From CAJBLF01 sp964545415 (lineage in GTDB: Bacteria; Patescibacteriota; Gracilibacteria; Absconditabacterales; Absconditicoccaceae): DNA of 60,346 nt. Numbering within the stretch: position 1 is the first letter of the stretch; each line of letters opens with the position of its first letter. A program made the translations under genes and the position numbers. Shown one piece after another: positions 41,513 to 50,873 of this stretch. The stretch spans positions 1-60,346 of the forward strand of contig CAZJFP010000006.1 of the NCBI GenBank assembly GCA_964545415.1, read 5' to 3'. The notes below the pieces were generated by a model. The model saw nothing but the letters and a program-made list of their open reading frames with translations, searched no databases and had not been told where the DNA came from.

Positions 41513-41599
41513 GTCATTGCGAGGAGTAAGACGACGAAGCAATCTCATAAGATCGCCACGCGGAGTTTATCCCGCGCAAAAAGCGGGGCTCGCGATGAC
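41513..41599. repeat. REP-like palindrome, GTCATTGCGAGG family
   Basis: GTCATTGCGAGGAGTAAGAC and CTCGCGATGACC ends, with ATCTCATAAGAT and CCCGCGCAAAAAGCGGGG inside. It combines parts of two repeat families. Confidence 0.8.
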
Positions 41600-41613
41600 C
41601 AGAGCATTTTATA

Positions 41614-42738
41614 TTATGCAGCGGAAGCTGCTGTTTTTTTTGCTAAAATTTCATCTTCTATGAATGTCGCGAAGGTGATGTTTTCTTTGTCCAAAGTACT
41701 CATAACCTCTTCAATCGTATTTCCTTTTTTGTGTTTCTTGGCTCGAGCAAGCACTCAATCTTCGGTTATATTATTTCCCAATAATTTCTCGAACTCTTTT
41801 TTGTTGGCAGCCTTGTCTTCCTTCGAAAGATTCTTCCATTTTTTCGCTTCTATCGCATCCTGATCCTTTGCCATTGCTTCTGCTTTTTGCTTTTTTTTCC
41901 ATTCATCTATATTTTTTGGTTTATCTTCGTCAGATTTTTTTATTGTCATTTCAGACTTATTTGATTCACGCAAACTGCCTCATGGAGCGTATCCTCTCTC
42001 TACAAGCTCTTTATCGACAAACGCATCATCCTTTTCTTTGATAGCTTTTTCAAATTTTTCGCTCTCTGTATGAGGATTTTTTGTCGGTGTATCTATCGTT
42101 TTTTGTATAGACTTTGGCGCTACAGCTGGCATAGGCACTACATTTGTTTGTTGTTGAGGCTTTTGCGGAGAAGGTACGTCAGCTTCTTTAGCTTTTTCTA
42201 CTGGCTTTTCTGCTTTTGCTTCTTTCTTTTCAGAAGATCATCACTTACCAAAAAATCATATTCTTTTTTCTTTAATTTGATTGATCCACGTATCTCCTTT
42301 TGTCTCGTGCGTATCATAGGTTTGAAAATCGAAACCTTTTTTCTTGCTGAAAATCCTGAAAGCATTTCCGATATCCTTGAATAATTTTCCCGGAGCTAAC
42401 TTTGTAAATGGCTTCCGCATTCATTGATTGAGTGCACTGAGTATTCCTGCTCCAGCTATCATAGCTGGCCTTCGTGTCACCGCAGAAGCTAGATTAATTG
42501 TTCACTTTGTTAGTCTCTGATACCGTTTTCCTTCTACTTTTGAAAAATTCAAAAAATTATCGACCAAAGCATCTATAGTTTGTTTTCCTACTTCAGCCGT
42601 ATTTTTTGCTGAGCTCTGTCACTGTCTAAGAACATTTCCTACGGCGTTTCCTACCGCTCCTCACATTCTGAATGGAGTGGCTGCCGTATTGAATACTCTT
42701 GTTCCAGCGGTATTTACACCATCTTTGAACTTTCCCAT
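41614..42738 (-). CDS. Long lysine-rich linker protein
   Basis: 374 aa, ATG 42738 to TAA 41614, with UGA codons. The N-terminal 110 residues are basic and helical with small residues (FNTAATPFRMGGAVGNAVG). The middle is disordered Lys/Glu/Pro-rich sequence (KKEAKAEKPVEKAKEAD) and the end is a charged helix ending AKKTAASAA. No signal peptide or enzymatic motif. Composition suggests a nucleic-acid or cytoskeleton-associated scaffold. Unknown. Confidence 0.55.
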
Positions 42739-42851
42739 AAGAATACATAAAGAATAAACACTTATATTATAGTTGTTTTTTTATTTTTGTCAAATATTGC
42801 TTTATGGTTGAATTATTAGGCTAAAAAACTAACAAATAATCATATACAATA

Positions 42852-42920
42852 GTCATTGCGAGCGTAGCAAAGCAATCTGGTTTTTGGATTATACTACCCT
42901 ATCATGAGGTTCGCAATGAT
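42852..42920. repeat. REP-like palindrome, GTCATTGCGAGCG family
   Basis: GTCATTGCGAGCGTAGCAAA, spacer, ATGAGGTTCGCAATGAT. Confidence 0.8.
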
Positions 42921-42957
42921 TTATTCTTAATTCTGAATTTTATATTCTGCATTCAAA
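42921..42957. repeat. GAATTCAGAATT-type half module
   Basis: TTCTTAATTCTGAATTTTAT then ATTCTGCATTC, ending 3 bp before the prenyl synthase start. It is the same sequence, in the opposite sense, as the leaders at 49.0 and 50.6 kb. Confidence 0.6.
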
Positions 42958-42960
42958 AAA

Positions 42961-44007
42961 ATGGACTTAGCTTCGTTCAAAACTACGTTTGATGGTATCC
43001 TAGAGCAATACGTCACCGAAAAAATCGAGCAATCCAAGCACCTTATCAACGACAAGCACATCAACAAATTCATAGAATACATCAATACCTTTATCTTCTC
43101 CGGCGGCAAGAGAATCAGGCCATACGGGCTTCGACTGACCTATATGGGATTCTGAGGACAGAACGAGAAAGCCATCCTGAATTTCGGTATCATTTTTGAA
43201 TTGCTGCATTCTATGGCCCTTATCCATGACGACATTATCGATCAATCTGACAAAAGACACAACGCTATGACGATGCACTCATATATCCAGACGCTACTCA
43301 ACAGCGATCCTCAAGCCAAACATGTGGCAGAGTGACAAGCGCTTCTTATCTGAGATCTTCTGCTTTCGCGAGTGTACGAACTCCGGTTCAAAAATCACGA
43401 ATTCGATGAACATCTGTTGTTCCAAGCAAGACAAAATGTGCATAGCATGATAGAAGAAGTGATTCTCTGACAAATGATCGACGTCGATATGACAATCTCC
43501 GGACCGGCTGCTCTTTCTCTGATCGACAAAAAAAACACATACAAAACCGCTTCCTATACATTCACCAGACCTATGCTTACCTGAGCTATCCTTGCATGAG
43601 CCAACAAAGAGCAACAAGAGCTCATCCAAGAACTCGGCAATTATATGGGTATGGCATTTCAAATGAGAGATGATTACCTGGATATCATGGGCGGCGACAA
43701 TACAAAAAATGCATTTAGGGATGTCCAAGAAGGACAACAAACGTATTTCAGCAATTATATCTTTGAAAAAGGAAGCGATGAACAAAAAACACTCTTGCAG
43801 TCCTGCATGGGCAAAGAGCTTACTGAAGCGCAGATCAAAGACCTGCAAGCGATGTTTGCTGCAAGCGGCGCTTTGGATTTCTGAAGAGCATGAGTGATGA
43901 ACTATAGCCAAAAAGCGAGAGCTGTCTTGGAAAAATTAACCATCACTGACAAAGCCAAAGCAAGCTTCTTGGGCTTGATAGGCAAGATGGAAAAATTGCA
44001 GCACTAG
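42961..44007 (+). CDS. Polyprenyl diphosphate synthase
   Basis: 348 aa, ATG 42961 to TAG 44005; about ten UGA codons. Both aspartate-rich motifs that bind Mg-diphosphate are present: ALIHDDIIDQSDKRHN (first, near residue 90) and MAFQMRDDYLDIMGG (second, near 240). FSGGKRIRPYG binds isopentenyl diphosphate. It extends isoprenoid chains, for example for undecaprenyl phosphate needed in wall synthesis. Chain length cannot be read reliably. An extra C-terminal segment of about 60 residues follows the usual end. Confidence 0.9.
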
Positions 44008-44045
44008 AAACTTGTCTTGGCCTCATTCCGACACACACCCTACCA

Positions 44046-44150
44046 CGTCATTCCGGCAGCCTGCCCCGCAGAACTGCGTGGGTTAAGTTTTGCAGCCGGA
44101 ATCCAATTTGCTACGTAAGGTATGGATTTCCAATCAAGTTGGGAATGACG
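44046..44150. repeat. Degenerate REP-like element, CGTCATTCC family
   Basis: CGTCATTCCGGCAGCCTGCC at one end and AGTTGGGAATGACG at the other, with CCGGAATCCAATTTGCTA inside. Confidence 0.7.
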
Positions 44151-44184
44151 TATTCACGGAATGAGGTACTTGGATGGATATATG

Positions 44185-44215
44185 GATACCTCCCCCTTCC
44201 AGTAAAGGGGGCATT
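44185..44215. repeat. CTCCCCCTT-family hairpin
   Basis: TACCTCCCCCTTCCAGTAAA and GGGGGCATTTTTT. A T-run follows, so it could also end transcription of the prenyl synthase gene. Confidence 0.55.
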
Positions 44216-44243
44216 TTTTCGTATTTGAGATTTTTTTTGATAT

Positions 44244-44276
44244 AAAAAAAACTCCGTCCTTAAAAAAGAACGGAGC
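44244..44276 (-). terminator. Rho-independent terminator
   Basis: On the minus strand CTCCGTTCTT pairs with AAGGACGGAG, then seven or more T. It lies 46 bp after the stop of the T9SS-tailed gene. Confidence 0.85.
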
Positions 44277-44321
44277 CAAGACAAGAGTTATTCAATCATA
44301 AACAAACAGCCCAAAAGTTTG

Positions 44322-45863
44322 TTATTGGATGATTACTCTTTTGGTCCCGATTGAACCTTTTTGATCCATGATACGGATCTGATACAAACCGGGAGTGATA
44401 TTCAAGTTGAATTGTTTTGTACCTGCCATCTCTTCAGAAAGAATCAAACTTCCCGATGAGTTGAAGACAGAAACAAGATAATTTCCTTCTGCCGAGATGG
44501 TGAACACACCATTGCTCGGATTAGGATAGATGTCGAACGTCAACAGTTCCTGTTCCCCTATGCTCGCTGTGGTATCAGCTTCTCTGATCGGGTATGACAG
44601 TGCTGTGACTTCGGTTTTTGCAGTTGTAGTAATCACCGCGGCGACAACTACTAAGGAATCTGTGAATGTAAACGGTCCGTACACATACTGACTTCCAGGG
44701 ACATAGGTCAGATAGCTTAAAGCATTGAGCAATTCTCCGGTATAAATTTCATACTTGGAGATAAGCGAAGCTTTTGCGCCACCTTCTACTTTGTACTCAG
44801 TCCAGTTGGCAGTGAATCCTCCGACGGTTACATTGACGCTTACTTTGCAGGTCGTGTGATAGTCAGAGAGTGTTGAGAGATTTCCGCAGGTATCCTGGAA
44901 CTGGATTTTGTAGGTCCATGCACGAAGCTTGGAAGAAACATCATCAGTAAAAGCTCCAGTACCATAAGCGACTTTACCAACTACTTCATAATTGGTAGAC
45001 GTCGTCTCACGCCAGATCACTACAGAGTCCACATTCAGCAGATTGGTTTCCCAGGTCGGCTTGTTATTGCCATACAGAGGTGATACAGGATCAGTCTCTA
45101 TCGTCACCACCTTGATGTCAGGTGTCGGCGGGAAGAGAAAACCAACCATCACCACATCAGATCCTGTACATCCATTTCCATCAGTCACTAGAACAGAATA
45201 ATTCCCATCAGTACTTACATCGATGGTCGGCGTAGTACTACCAGTACTCCATGAGTACCCAACAAATGTGCCAGGATCAAGGGTCACGATGTTTCCATCA
45301 CACGTAACTACATCCGGTCCCAAGCTGGGAACGGGAGCAGAATACTCAATGACTTCCATCTGATCGTTCACCGTAGCGCAAGCACCAGTGACGGTAACGG
45401 AATAGATTCCGGGGGTCGTTACATTGATCGTGTTGGTCGTAGCTCCACCTGCATTCGAGCTCCATTGATAGATGAAGTCCGGTTGTGGACTACTCTGTGC
45501 AGTAAGCGTCACGGCTGTACCAGGACATTTGCTGATATTGGTCGCTGTCCAAGGTTCGGTAGGTGAAGTGGAGACAAAGTATACATCAAAGCTTATTGTT
45601 GTATTTCCATCATCCCACACCCAATTTCCTTGAGTAGCAGCAGTGATAATTATACTATCTTGAACAAAGTAACCAAGACCTGGATGATAAAATTCGCTAG
45701 TAGCAAATCCAGCCGGTTTATAAGCAATTACACTATCCGTCGATGTAGAACAATAGTAAAAAGAACTATTGTTGGCTACACCGGTGAGGGAAAGTGTCAC
45801 ATGTGAGGCAAACAGCGTAACGCTGATACACATCACAAACAAAAGTGAAAAAAATTGTTTCAT
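44322..45863 (-). CDS. Secreted protein with type IX secretion sorting domain, no UGA codons
   Basis: 513 aa, ATG 45863 to TAA 44322. A Sec signal peptide (FFSLLFVMCISVTLFASH) is followed by Ig/PKD-like repeats of Bacteroidetes style (CPGTAVTLTAQSSP, PGIYSVTVTGAC, DGNYSVLVTDGNGC) and the T9SS C-terminal sorting domain (FDIYPNPSNGVFTI, PGLYQIRIMDQKG, TKRVIIQ). All 41 glycines are GGN and none is UGA, unlike its neighbours, and a strong Shine-Dalgarno AAAGGAG lies 9 bases before the ATG. It was probably acquired from Bacteroidota. Without a type IX system the tail has no known use here. Confidence 0.88.
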   Translation of the reverse strand: MKQFFSLLFVMCISVTLFASHVTLSLTGVANNSSFYYCSTSTDSVIAYKPAGFATSEFYHPGLGYFVQDSIIITAATQGNWVWDDGNTTISFDVYFVSTSPTEPWTATNISKCPGTAVTLTAQSSPQPDFIYQWSSNAGGATTNTINVTTPGIYSVTVTGACATVNDQMEVIEYSAPVPSLGPDVVTCDGNIVTLDPGTFVGYSWSTGSTTPTIDVSTDGNYSVLVTDGNGCTGSDVVMVGFLFPPTPDIKVVTIETDPVSPLYGNNKPTWETNLLNVDSVVIWRETTSTNYEVVGKVAYGTGAFTDDVSSKLRAWTYKIQFQDTCGNLSTLSDYHTTCKVSVNVTVGGFTANWTEYKVEGGAKASLISKYEIYTGELLNALSYLTYVPGSQYVYGPFTFTDSLVVVAAVITTTAKTEVTALSYPIREADTTASIGEQELLTFDIYPNPSNGVFTISAEGNYLVSVFNSSGSLILSEEMAGTKQFNLNITPGLYQIRIMDQKGSIGTKRVIIQ

Positions 45864-46171
45864 ATTAAAGATCTCCTTTGGTTTTTTTGTTTAACATTTT
45901 TATTTTGGGCTGTTTTTAATATATATATTTGAACAAAAAAGTCAATCTTAAAGTTTTCTAGTAGAGCCGGCATCCATCTTACTTTACAACATACGAAAAC
46001 AAACCTGTCATTGCGAGGACCCTGCAGTATTGCAGGGGACAAAGCAATCTTAGTAAAATCACTAGATTACTTCCCTCGAAAAGTCAGGTTCGCAATGACT
46101 CAGGGGATATACAAAAACAAACAAGATTATTACTGGATGATATCAAAATAAATTCAAAAATAATGTACTAC
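45864..46171. other. Leader of the T9SS-tailed gene plus a REP-like element
   Basis: AAAGGAGATC (ribosome site, minus strand) at 45872-45881. REP-like GTCATTGCGAGGACCC...TTCGCAATGACT at 46007-46099. No gene. Confidence 0.6.
46007..46099. repeat. REP-like palindrome, GTCATTGCGAGG family
   Basis: GTCATTGCGAGGACCCTGCA, inner CCCTGCAGTATTGCAGGG hairpin, end CAGGTTCGCAATGAC. Confidence 0.8.
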
Positions 46172-46206
46172 AAAAAAAACTCCGACAAACAAAATGTTGC
46201 CGGAGT
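46172..46206 (-). terminator. Rho-independent terminator
   Basis: Minus strand: CTCCGGCAACA, loop, TGTTTGTCGGAG then eight T. It follows the stop at 46217. Confidence 0.8.
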
Positions 46207-46216
46207 AATATGTATA

Positions 46217-47893
46217 TTAGTATTCCATACTCCCTCCTCCGTCATCTATAGAACAAAGATTGGGATTAGAACACGGTCAACATCCTGTACTATATCGCAT
46301 ATGTCATGGATTACAGGTGTGTGACATGCAGACAAGTTTTTGTAGAGGATTTATACCAAAAGTTTGTGCTTCATTTTCAACATCACTCCATGTTCAAACA
46401 GAAGCTTGGTAAATTTCTGAATCACTGCTGTTCTTATCAAGAGATTCGAGGTAAATATACCTACTATTTTGCAAAGGAATATACACTAATCCATATCGTG
46501 TATGTGTTGTAGCTCCACTCACATTATATCCTATAGGATTAACATGATACCAATTCTCTGTTCAAGGATAGTCATTATTTCATTCTATTCGCAAATTATA
46601 ATAATAATATCCCGTGTCATAAAATAATTTTCTATATCGGGTCTGCAAAGTACTATCATTCCTTATATACTGATAATCAGTACCATTTACTACATACATT
46701 CCAAACATTTGAGTTCCATATTTATTGGTCAATCATCCTGTGGTATTCCTATACAAAAATCCAGCATTATTCTCTGTACCTAATACATTCCCCATAAATG
46801 GATTACTCAATCATGGCATCAACACATTCCAAAGTTTTCCCGAAGCTTGCGGATCATCGTATTGTACAATATCTCCTGTGCTAAATAATCTAAAAGTACT
46901 TCCTCATGCTAAGAATAATCAACCACATACAGCTCCTGGTTGAAAGAATCAAAAATCATAATTATTGGTAAATTCTTTGAGATAAATTGCTGAGGGCATA
47001 GAATCAGATACCGTACCATCTTTTGGAATCACTCTTTCTACACAATATAGATCAGGGTTTGGTAACAATTCAGATCTACATCCAAAAAACCTCATACTAC
47101 TAAATCTTTGAGATATAGGATCTGTCCTCAAATGTTCAAGTCCAAAATTAATTCATATAATCCCCTGATATCGTGAAGTGTTTGTATAAGTTCCATTAAA
47201 AAATCAAGATATATTTCTGTTTATTTCCAATACTTGTCTGGAATACACATTGCTATTTACCCGATATGTTCCGTCGTCAAAACATCATCGATTGATATTT
47301 TCCGTCGCTGGCGTAACCCCATACAATTCGAATTCTGAAAGCGTTGCATCACCACTAGTAGCAACATCACTTCACCCAGCTATTTTTTCTCTTCCAAATG
47401 GATCACTCCATGTATCATATCCTATATTCACTGATTGACCATATCACAATACATACCCATATAATCCCATTCATTCAGGATTTATATATCACGTCAATGC
47501 ATTCCTAATTTTGGATTGCGTTATTTGTCCGGCTACCACACCATTGAGAAAATTCTTTAGCACACAGTCACATGGCTTCACTTGGACACATGATGGATGA
47601 TTACCCGTAAAAGAAGTCATCTCTCCTGTTGTATTGGTAGGGATAAATACATCTTGAGCACAGCTATTGGTAACGGTAAAACAACTTCCATGTTCCTCTA
47701 CTTTGTTGCTATTGAAACTTGTCGTTGAATTTTGATATCCTACGACACTTCCTCCATGGACCGATCTATATGATTGTTTTCCTTGGTTTACTGCATATAC
47801 GGTGAGTATCCCTATAGACAAAACTCCTACAGTAATTCGTACTACAGGACGTTTTATTGTCTGGACTATTTTTTTTGAGAACATATTTCTCAT
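46217..47893 (-). CDS. Large surface protein with N-terminal anchor
   Basis: 558 aa, ATG 47893 to TAA 46217, dozens of UGA codons. One hydrophobic helix (VRITVGVLSIGILTVYAV, residues 18-35) near the N-terminus after a basic start gives a type II or pilin-like anchor. The rest is Gly/Tyr/Asn/Thr-rich with scattered Cys (SCFTVTNSCAQDVF, KPCDCVLKNFLNGV) and ends CMSHTCNPGH...TGCGPCSNPN. It looks like a disulfide-bonded extracellular protein. It lies downstream of two fibre-like genes on the same strand. Function unknown. Confidence 0.6.
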
Positions 47894-47917
47894 GGATTAT
47901 ATGAATAAAGGGACGTG

Positions 47918-49012
47918 CTATTTCATTTCCAGTTCTTGTATTCTTTGTGCTTGCTTGTCTAGTTTTTGATTGAGTTCTTTGATAGCTTCGATCAATGGAG
48001 CTATGAGATTGCCGTATTCTACTGATTTATATCCTTGATCGTCCGTATGGATGATTTCAGGAAATACTTTTTCCACTTCTTGAGCGATCACTCACATATC
48101 TCTCTTGTCCGTTGCTTTCCAGGTAAACATATACCCGTTGAGTAAGAGTATCTTGCTAAGTGGATCTGTAATAAGAGAAAGATCAGTTTTCATATTTATA
48201 TCAGAATTATAATAGTATGCTCTTGCTGTTACATCACCAGATACCTGTAATGCTGTTGTTGGATTGTTTGTTCATATTCAGATACCTACATATCCTAAAT
48301 TATTGATAACCATTTGTGTATTTGCTCCGCTGGTATTAAATATTAATCTTGATTCAGACTGAATTATACCATTTAAAGTTGAATATAAACTTAATAAACC
48401 TCCTACCTTTACATCACCATTAACTTCTAATCTTGCTGATGGTGTACCTGTTCCGATACCTACTTTGTACCCTTGATTATTGCTATCAATGATAAATCTC
48501 TGTGCAGTATCATTATCAATTTCTAGAACATTAGTGCCATTTACTCAATCATACACAACAAAAGCAGGATCTACTTCTCAAATACTAAATTTTGCGTTAT
48601 TGTCTACCTCTAATGCATAATTTGGATTTGGATTGGTCACTCCTATCCCTACCTTTCCGGTATAATATATGCTATTATTTGTTCATGTAGACCATAGAGA
48701 TTCTCCTCCTGCAGGCCACGTAGATCTACACGTATCTCCCATTAAACACATAGTAGACCCTGTTATGGTTCCAGCGAAATATGCGTTTCCTCCTGATCCA
48801 TCGATATATGCTCCGGTATTGCCGCTTTGACTTCCATCAGCAGTAAACAAGACTTCCTTGATGAGTTGAGCCCTGTTGGTTACCGAAGGGACGATATCAA
48901 ATGCTTGCGTCAAAAAGAGCACTGCAGACATGCCGAGAAAGAAGAGCGTAGCTCCTTTTATGAAGGTCAATCCGCTTTTTTTGTACTGTAAGTTTTTGCT
49001 TGTGAAGCTCAT
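47918..49012 (-). CDS. Fibre-like protein with S74 self-cleaving chaperone domain
   Basis: 364 aa, ATG 49012 to TAG 47918. N-terminal anchor (GATLFFLGMSAVLFLTQAF). The middle has repeated VGIGTxxPxxxLEV motifs typical of phage tail fibres and bacterial adhesins (VGIGVTNPNPNYALEV, VGIGTGTPSARLEV, VGIGTNNPTTALQV). Residues 270-364 match peptidase S74, the intramolecular chaperone of endosialidase tailspikes: SDINMK puts Ser270 and Lys275 five apart as in the catalytic dyad, then GVIAQEVEKVFPEI and a coiled coil. It should trimerise, cut before Ser270 and release the chaperone. Several UGA codons. Confidence 0.85.
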
Positions 49013-49015
49013 TTT

Positions 49016-49108
49016 ATTGAATGTAGAATGTAAAATGCAGAATTCAGAATTGATTTTTTTCTTTTGGCTTTGAGCTTTGAGCTTTGAGCTTTCGGCTTTC
49101 CGCTAATT
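49016..49108. repeat. Duplicated leader, GAATTCAGAATT and GCTTTGAG words
   Basis: GAATGTAGAATGTAAAATGC, then AGAATTCAGAATTG and three GCTTTGA units. Nearly the same sequence precedes the paralogue at 50577-50645. Confidence 0.75.
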
Positions 49109-49215
49109 TCCTTAGTCTAATTATACTCCCGATAGGTAAAAACACAAAAAATCTAGCTTTTATACACAACATTACCTTGCCTTTTAAAAAAATTATTACA
49201 TAGTATTTTGTTAAC

Positions 49216-49238
49216 AAAAAAAGCTTCTTTCGAAGCTA
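49216..49238 (-). terminator. Rho-independent terminator
   Basis: Minus strand: AGCTTC, GAAA loop, GAAGCTTTTTTT. It follows the gene ending at 49320. Confidence 0.8.
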
Positions 49239-49319
49239 TATATCACATATTTTTTGAGCTAGATCTACCACGGATTATGTCCGAGGGTATTTGTTATTTT
49301 GTTATTTGATGTTATAAAT

Positions 49320-50573
49320 CTAGAAACTACAGTGATTATTAATATCATGTAATGCATGTGAAGATGCTCATGTCCCATCACATACACAATGATAATTAAG
49401 ATCATCACTATAAAATATCGCTCATTCAGTTGATGATCAAGAACAAGGATTTGCTACTGACGTATCATACGATCCTACCTTCAATAATCCATTTACTTCT
49501 AATTTTGCTTGTGGATCGCCTGTTCCTATTCCCACATTACCATCAGATGTTATATTCAGCAAATCAATATAATTTTGTGATGTTGATCCTGTAGATAATT
49601 TGATTATTAAATTTTCTGTTCCATCTATCATTCGATTATAATAGAGAGCATTAGGTTTAACATTTGGTTTCACCCGATTAAGCTGAATATTTGGAGAATG
49701 TTTACTATAGGTTGGTGGTAATCAGAACCCACACTGAGTTCAACCTGCTCAAGTAACTCTTAAAAAACTTCACTTATTATCTGAGCTACCAGTAGTACAA
49801 CTATTATCTTTACCTATCCATGCAAACGCTCCTATCTGTAATTTTGTCTGTGGCGTATTGATTCCAATTCCTACATTACCTGCAGTATCAATAACCATTT
49901 TTCAAGTTGATGATCCACTGGTATTGAATGCTAATCATGTTGCAGATTGTATAACTCCATAGGAAGAAGAGGAAAGCAAGCTCATCGTAGTTCCAATCTG
50001 GACACTCGTAAATTTTCCTGTACCATTAACGTCCAAAACTTCTGTAGGGGGAAATATTCCTATTCTTATTCCCAATCTCCCATTCGCATTGTCTCGCACC
50101 AAATTGTCGCTTCCTGAAAATCCTGTTCCTGCTTTAAATTGGAGCGTAGTATCGCTTCCTGCAGGCTGTGGCCGTGATGTTCTGCACTCACCATTGACAC
50201 AAACGGTTGTACCTCTGACTGTTGCTCAACTTATCATAGTACCTTTTACGGTTGTTCCATTAACGGTTGTTCCGTTGATGGTTGTAGCATTTACCGTATT
50301 TGCGTTCACGGACAAATCGACATCTACATTACCGACGAAGTGTCCTCTTCCCAGATCACCATCAAGTTCGATTCCGGTCGCAGCAGTATTGCTGCCATTC
50401 GATGTCAGGATGATAGTTTTGAAATATCATTTTACTTCTGTCGCTACGGGTACGATATCAAATGCCTGCGTCAAAAAGAGCACTACAGACATGCCGAGAA
50501 AAAACAAAGTAGCGCCTTTGATGAAGCTCATAGCATTTGTCGTTTGCTGGAGATTTTTGCTGACAAAACTCAT
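49320..50573 (-). CDS. Fibre-like surface protein, paralogue without S74 domain
   Basis: 417 aa, ATG 50573 to TAG 49320. Its first 45 residues (MSFVSKNLQ, then FIKGATLFFLGMSVVLFL) are almost identical to those of the S74 gene, so the pair arose by duplication including the leader. It has a Thr-Val-Asn-Gly tandem (NATTINGTTVNGTTVKGT) reading like a beta-helix, VGIGINTPQTKLQI and VGIGTGDPQAKLEV motifs, and a Cys-rich C-terminus (FYSDDLNYHCVCDGTG). It lacks the chaperone and ends earlier. UGA codons are frequent in the C-terminal third. Likely an extracellular fibre. Confidence 0.7.
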
Positions 50574-50576
50574 TGT

Positions 50577-50645
50577 ATTGAATGTAGAATGTAAAATGCA
50601 GAATTCAGAATTAATTTTTTCTTTTAGCTTGTAGCTTAAAGCTTT
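50577..50645. repeat. Duplicated leader, GAATTCAGAATT and AGCTT words
   Basis: GAATGTAGAATGTAAAATGC then AGAATTCAGAATTAAT and AGCTTGTAGCTTAAAGCTT. Second copy of the leader at 49016. Confidence 0.75.
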
Positions 50646-50682
50646 CAACTAATTCAATTGTACCCCATACTATAAGAAAAAC

Positions 50683-50708
50683 AAAAAAACTGACTCTTTC
50701 GAATCAGA
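50683..50708 (-). terminator. Rho-independent terminator
   Basis: Minus strand: CTGATTC, GAAA loop, GAGTCAG then seven T. It ends the ftsK transcript before the fibre gene cluster. Confidence 0.8.
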
Positions 50709-50772
50709 TTTACTTGTTATTTAAAGATTTTGTGATGTAATATTTTCTCACACCTTCCCCTCTCCCTACAAA

Positions 50773-50839
50773 CGTCATTCCCGCGGAAGCGGGAATCCAG
50801 TTTGCTATGTATGGATTCCCGATCAGGTCGGGAATGACG
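50773..50839. repeat. REP-like palindrome, CGTCATTCCCGCG family
   Basis: CGTCATTCCCGCGGAAGCGG, then TGGATTCCCGATCAGGTCGG and GAATGACG. Between the ftsK stop and its terminator. Confidence 0.85.
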
Positions 50840-50873
50840 TCCACACAATAATAGGGAAGGTGTAGTAAATTCA

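Noticed and set aside
44322..45863. Contamination as explanation of the UGA-free T9SS gene
   Set aside because: The gene is flanked on both sides by this genome's own repeat families with no gap, so horizontal transfer is preferred, though an assembly chimera is not excluded.
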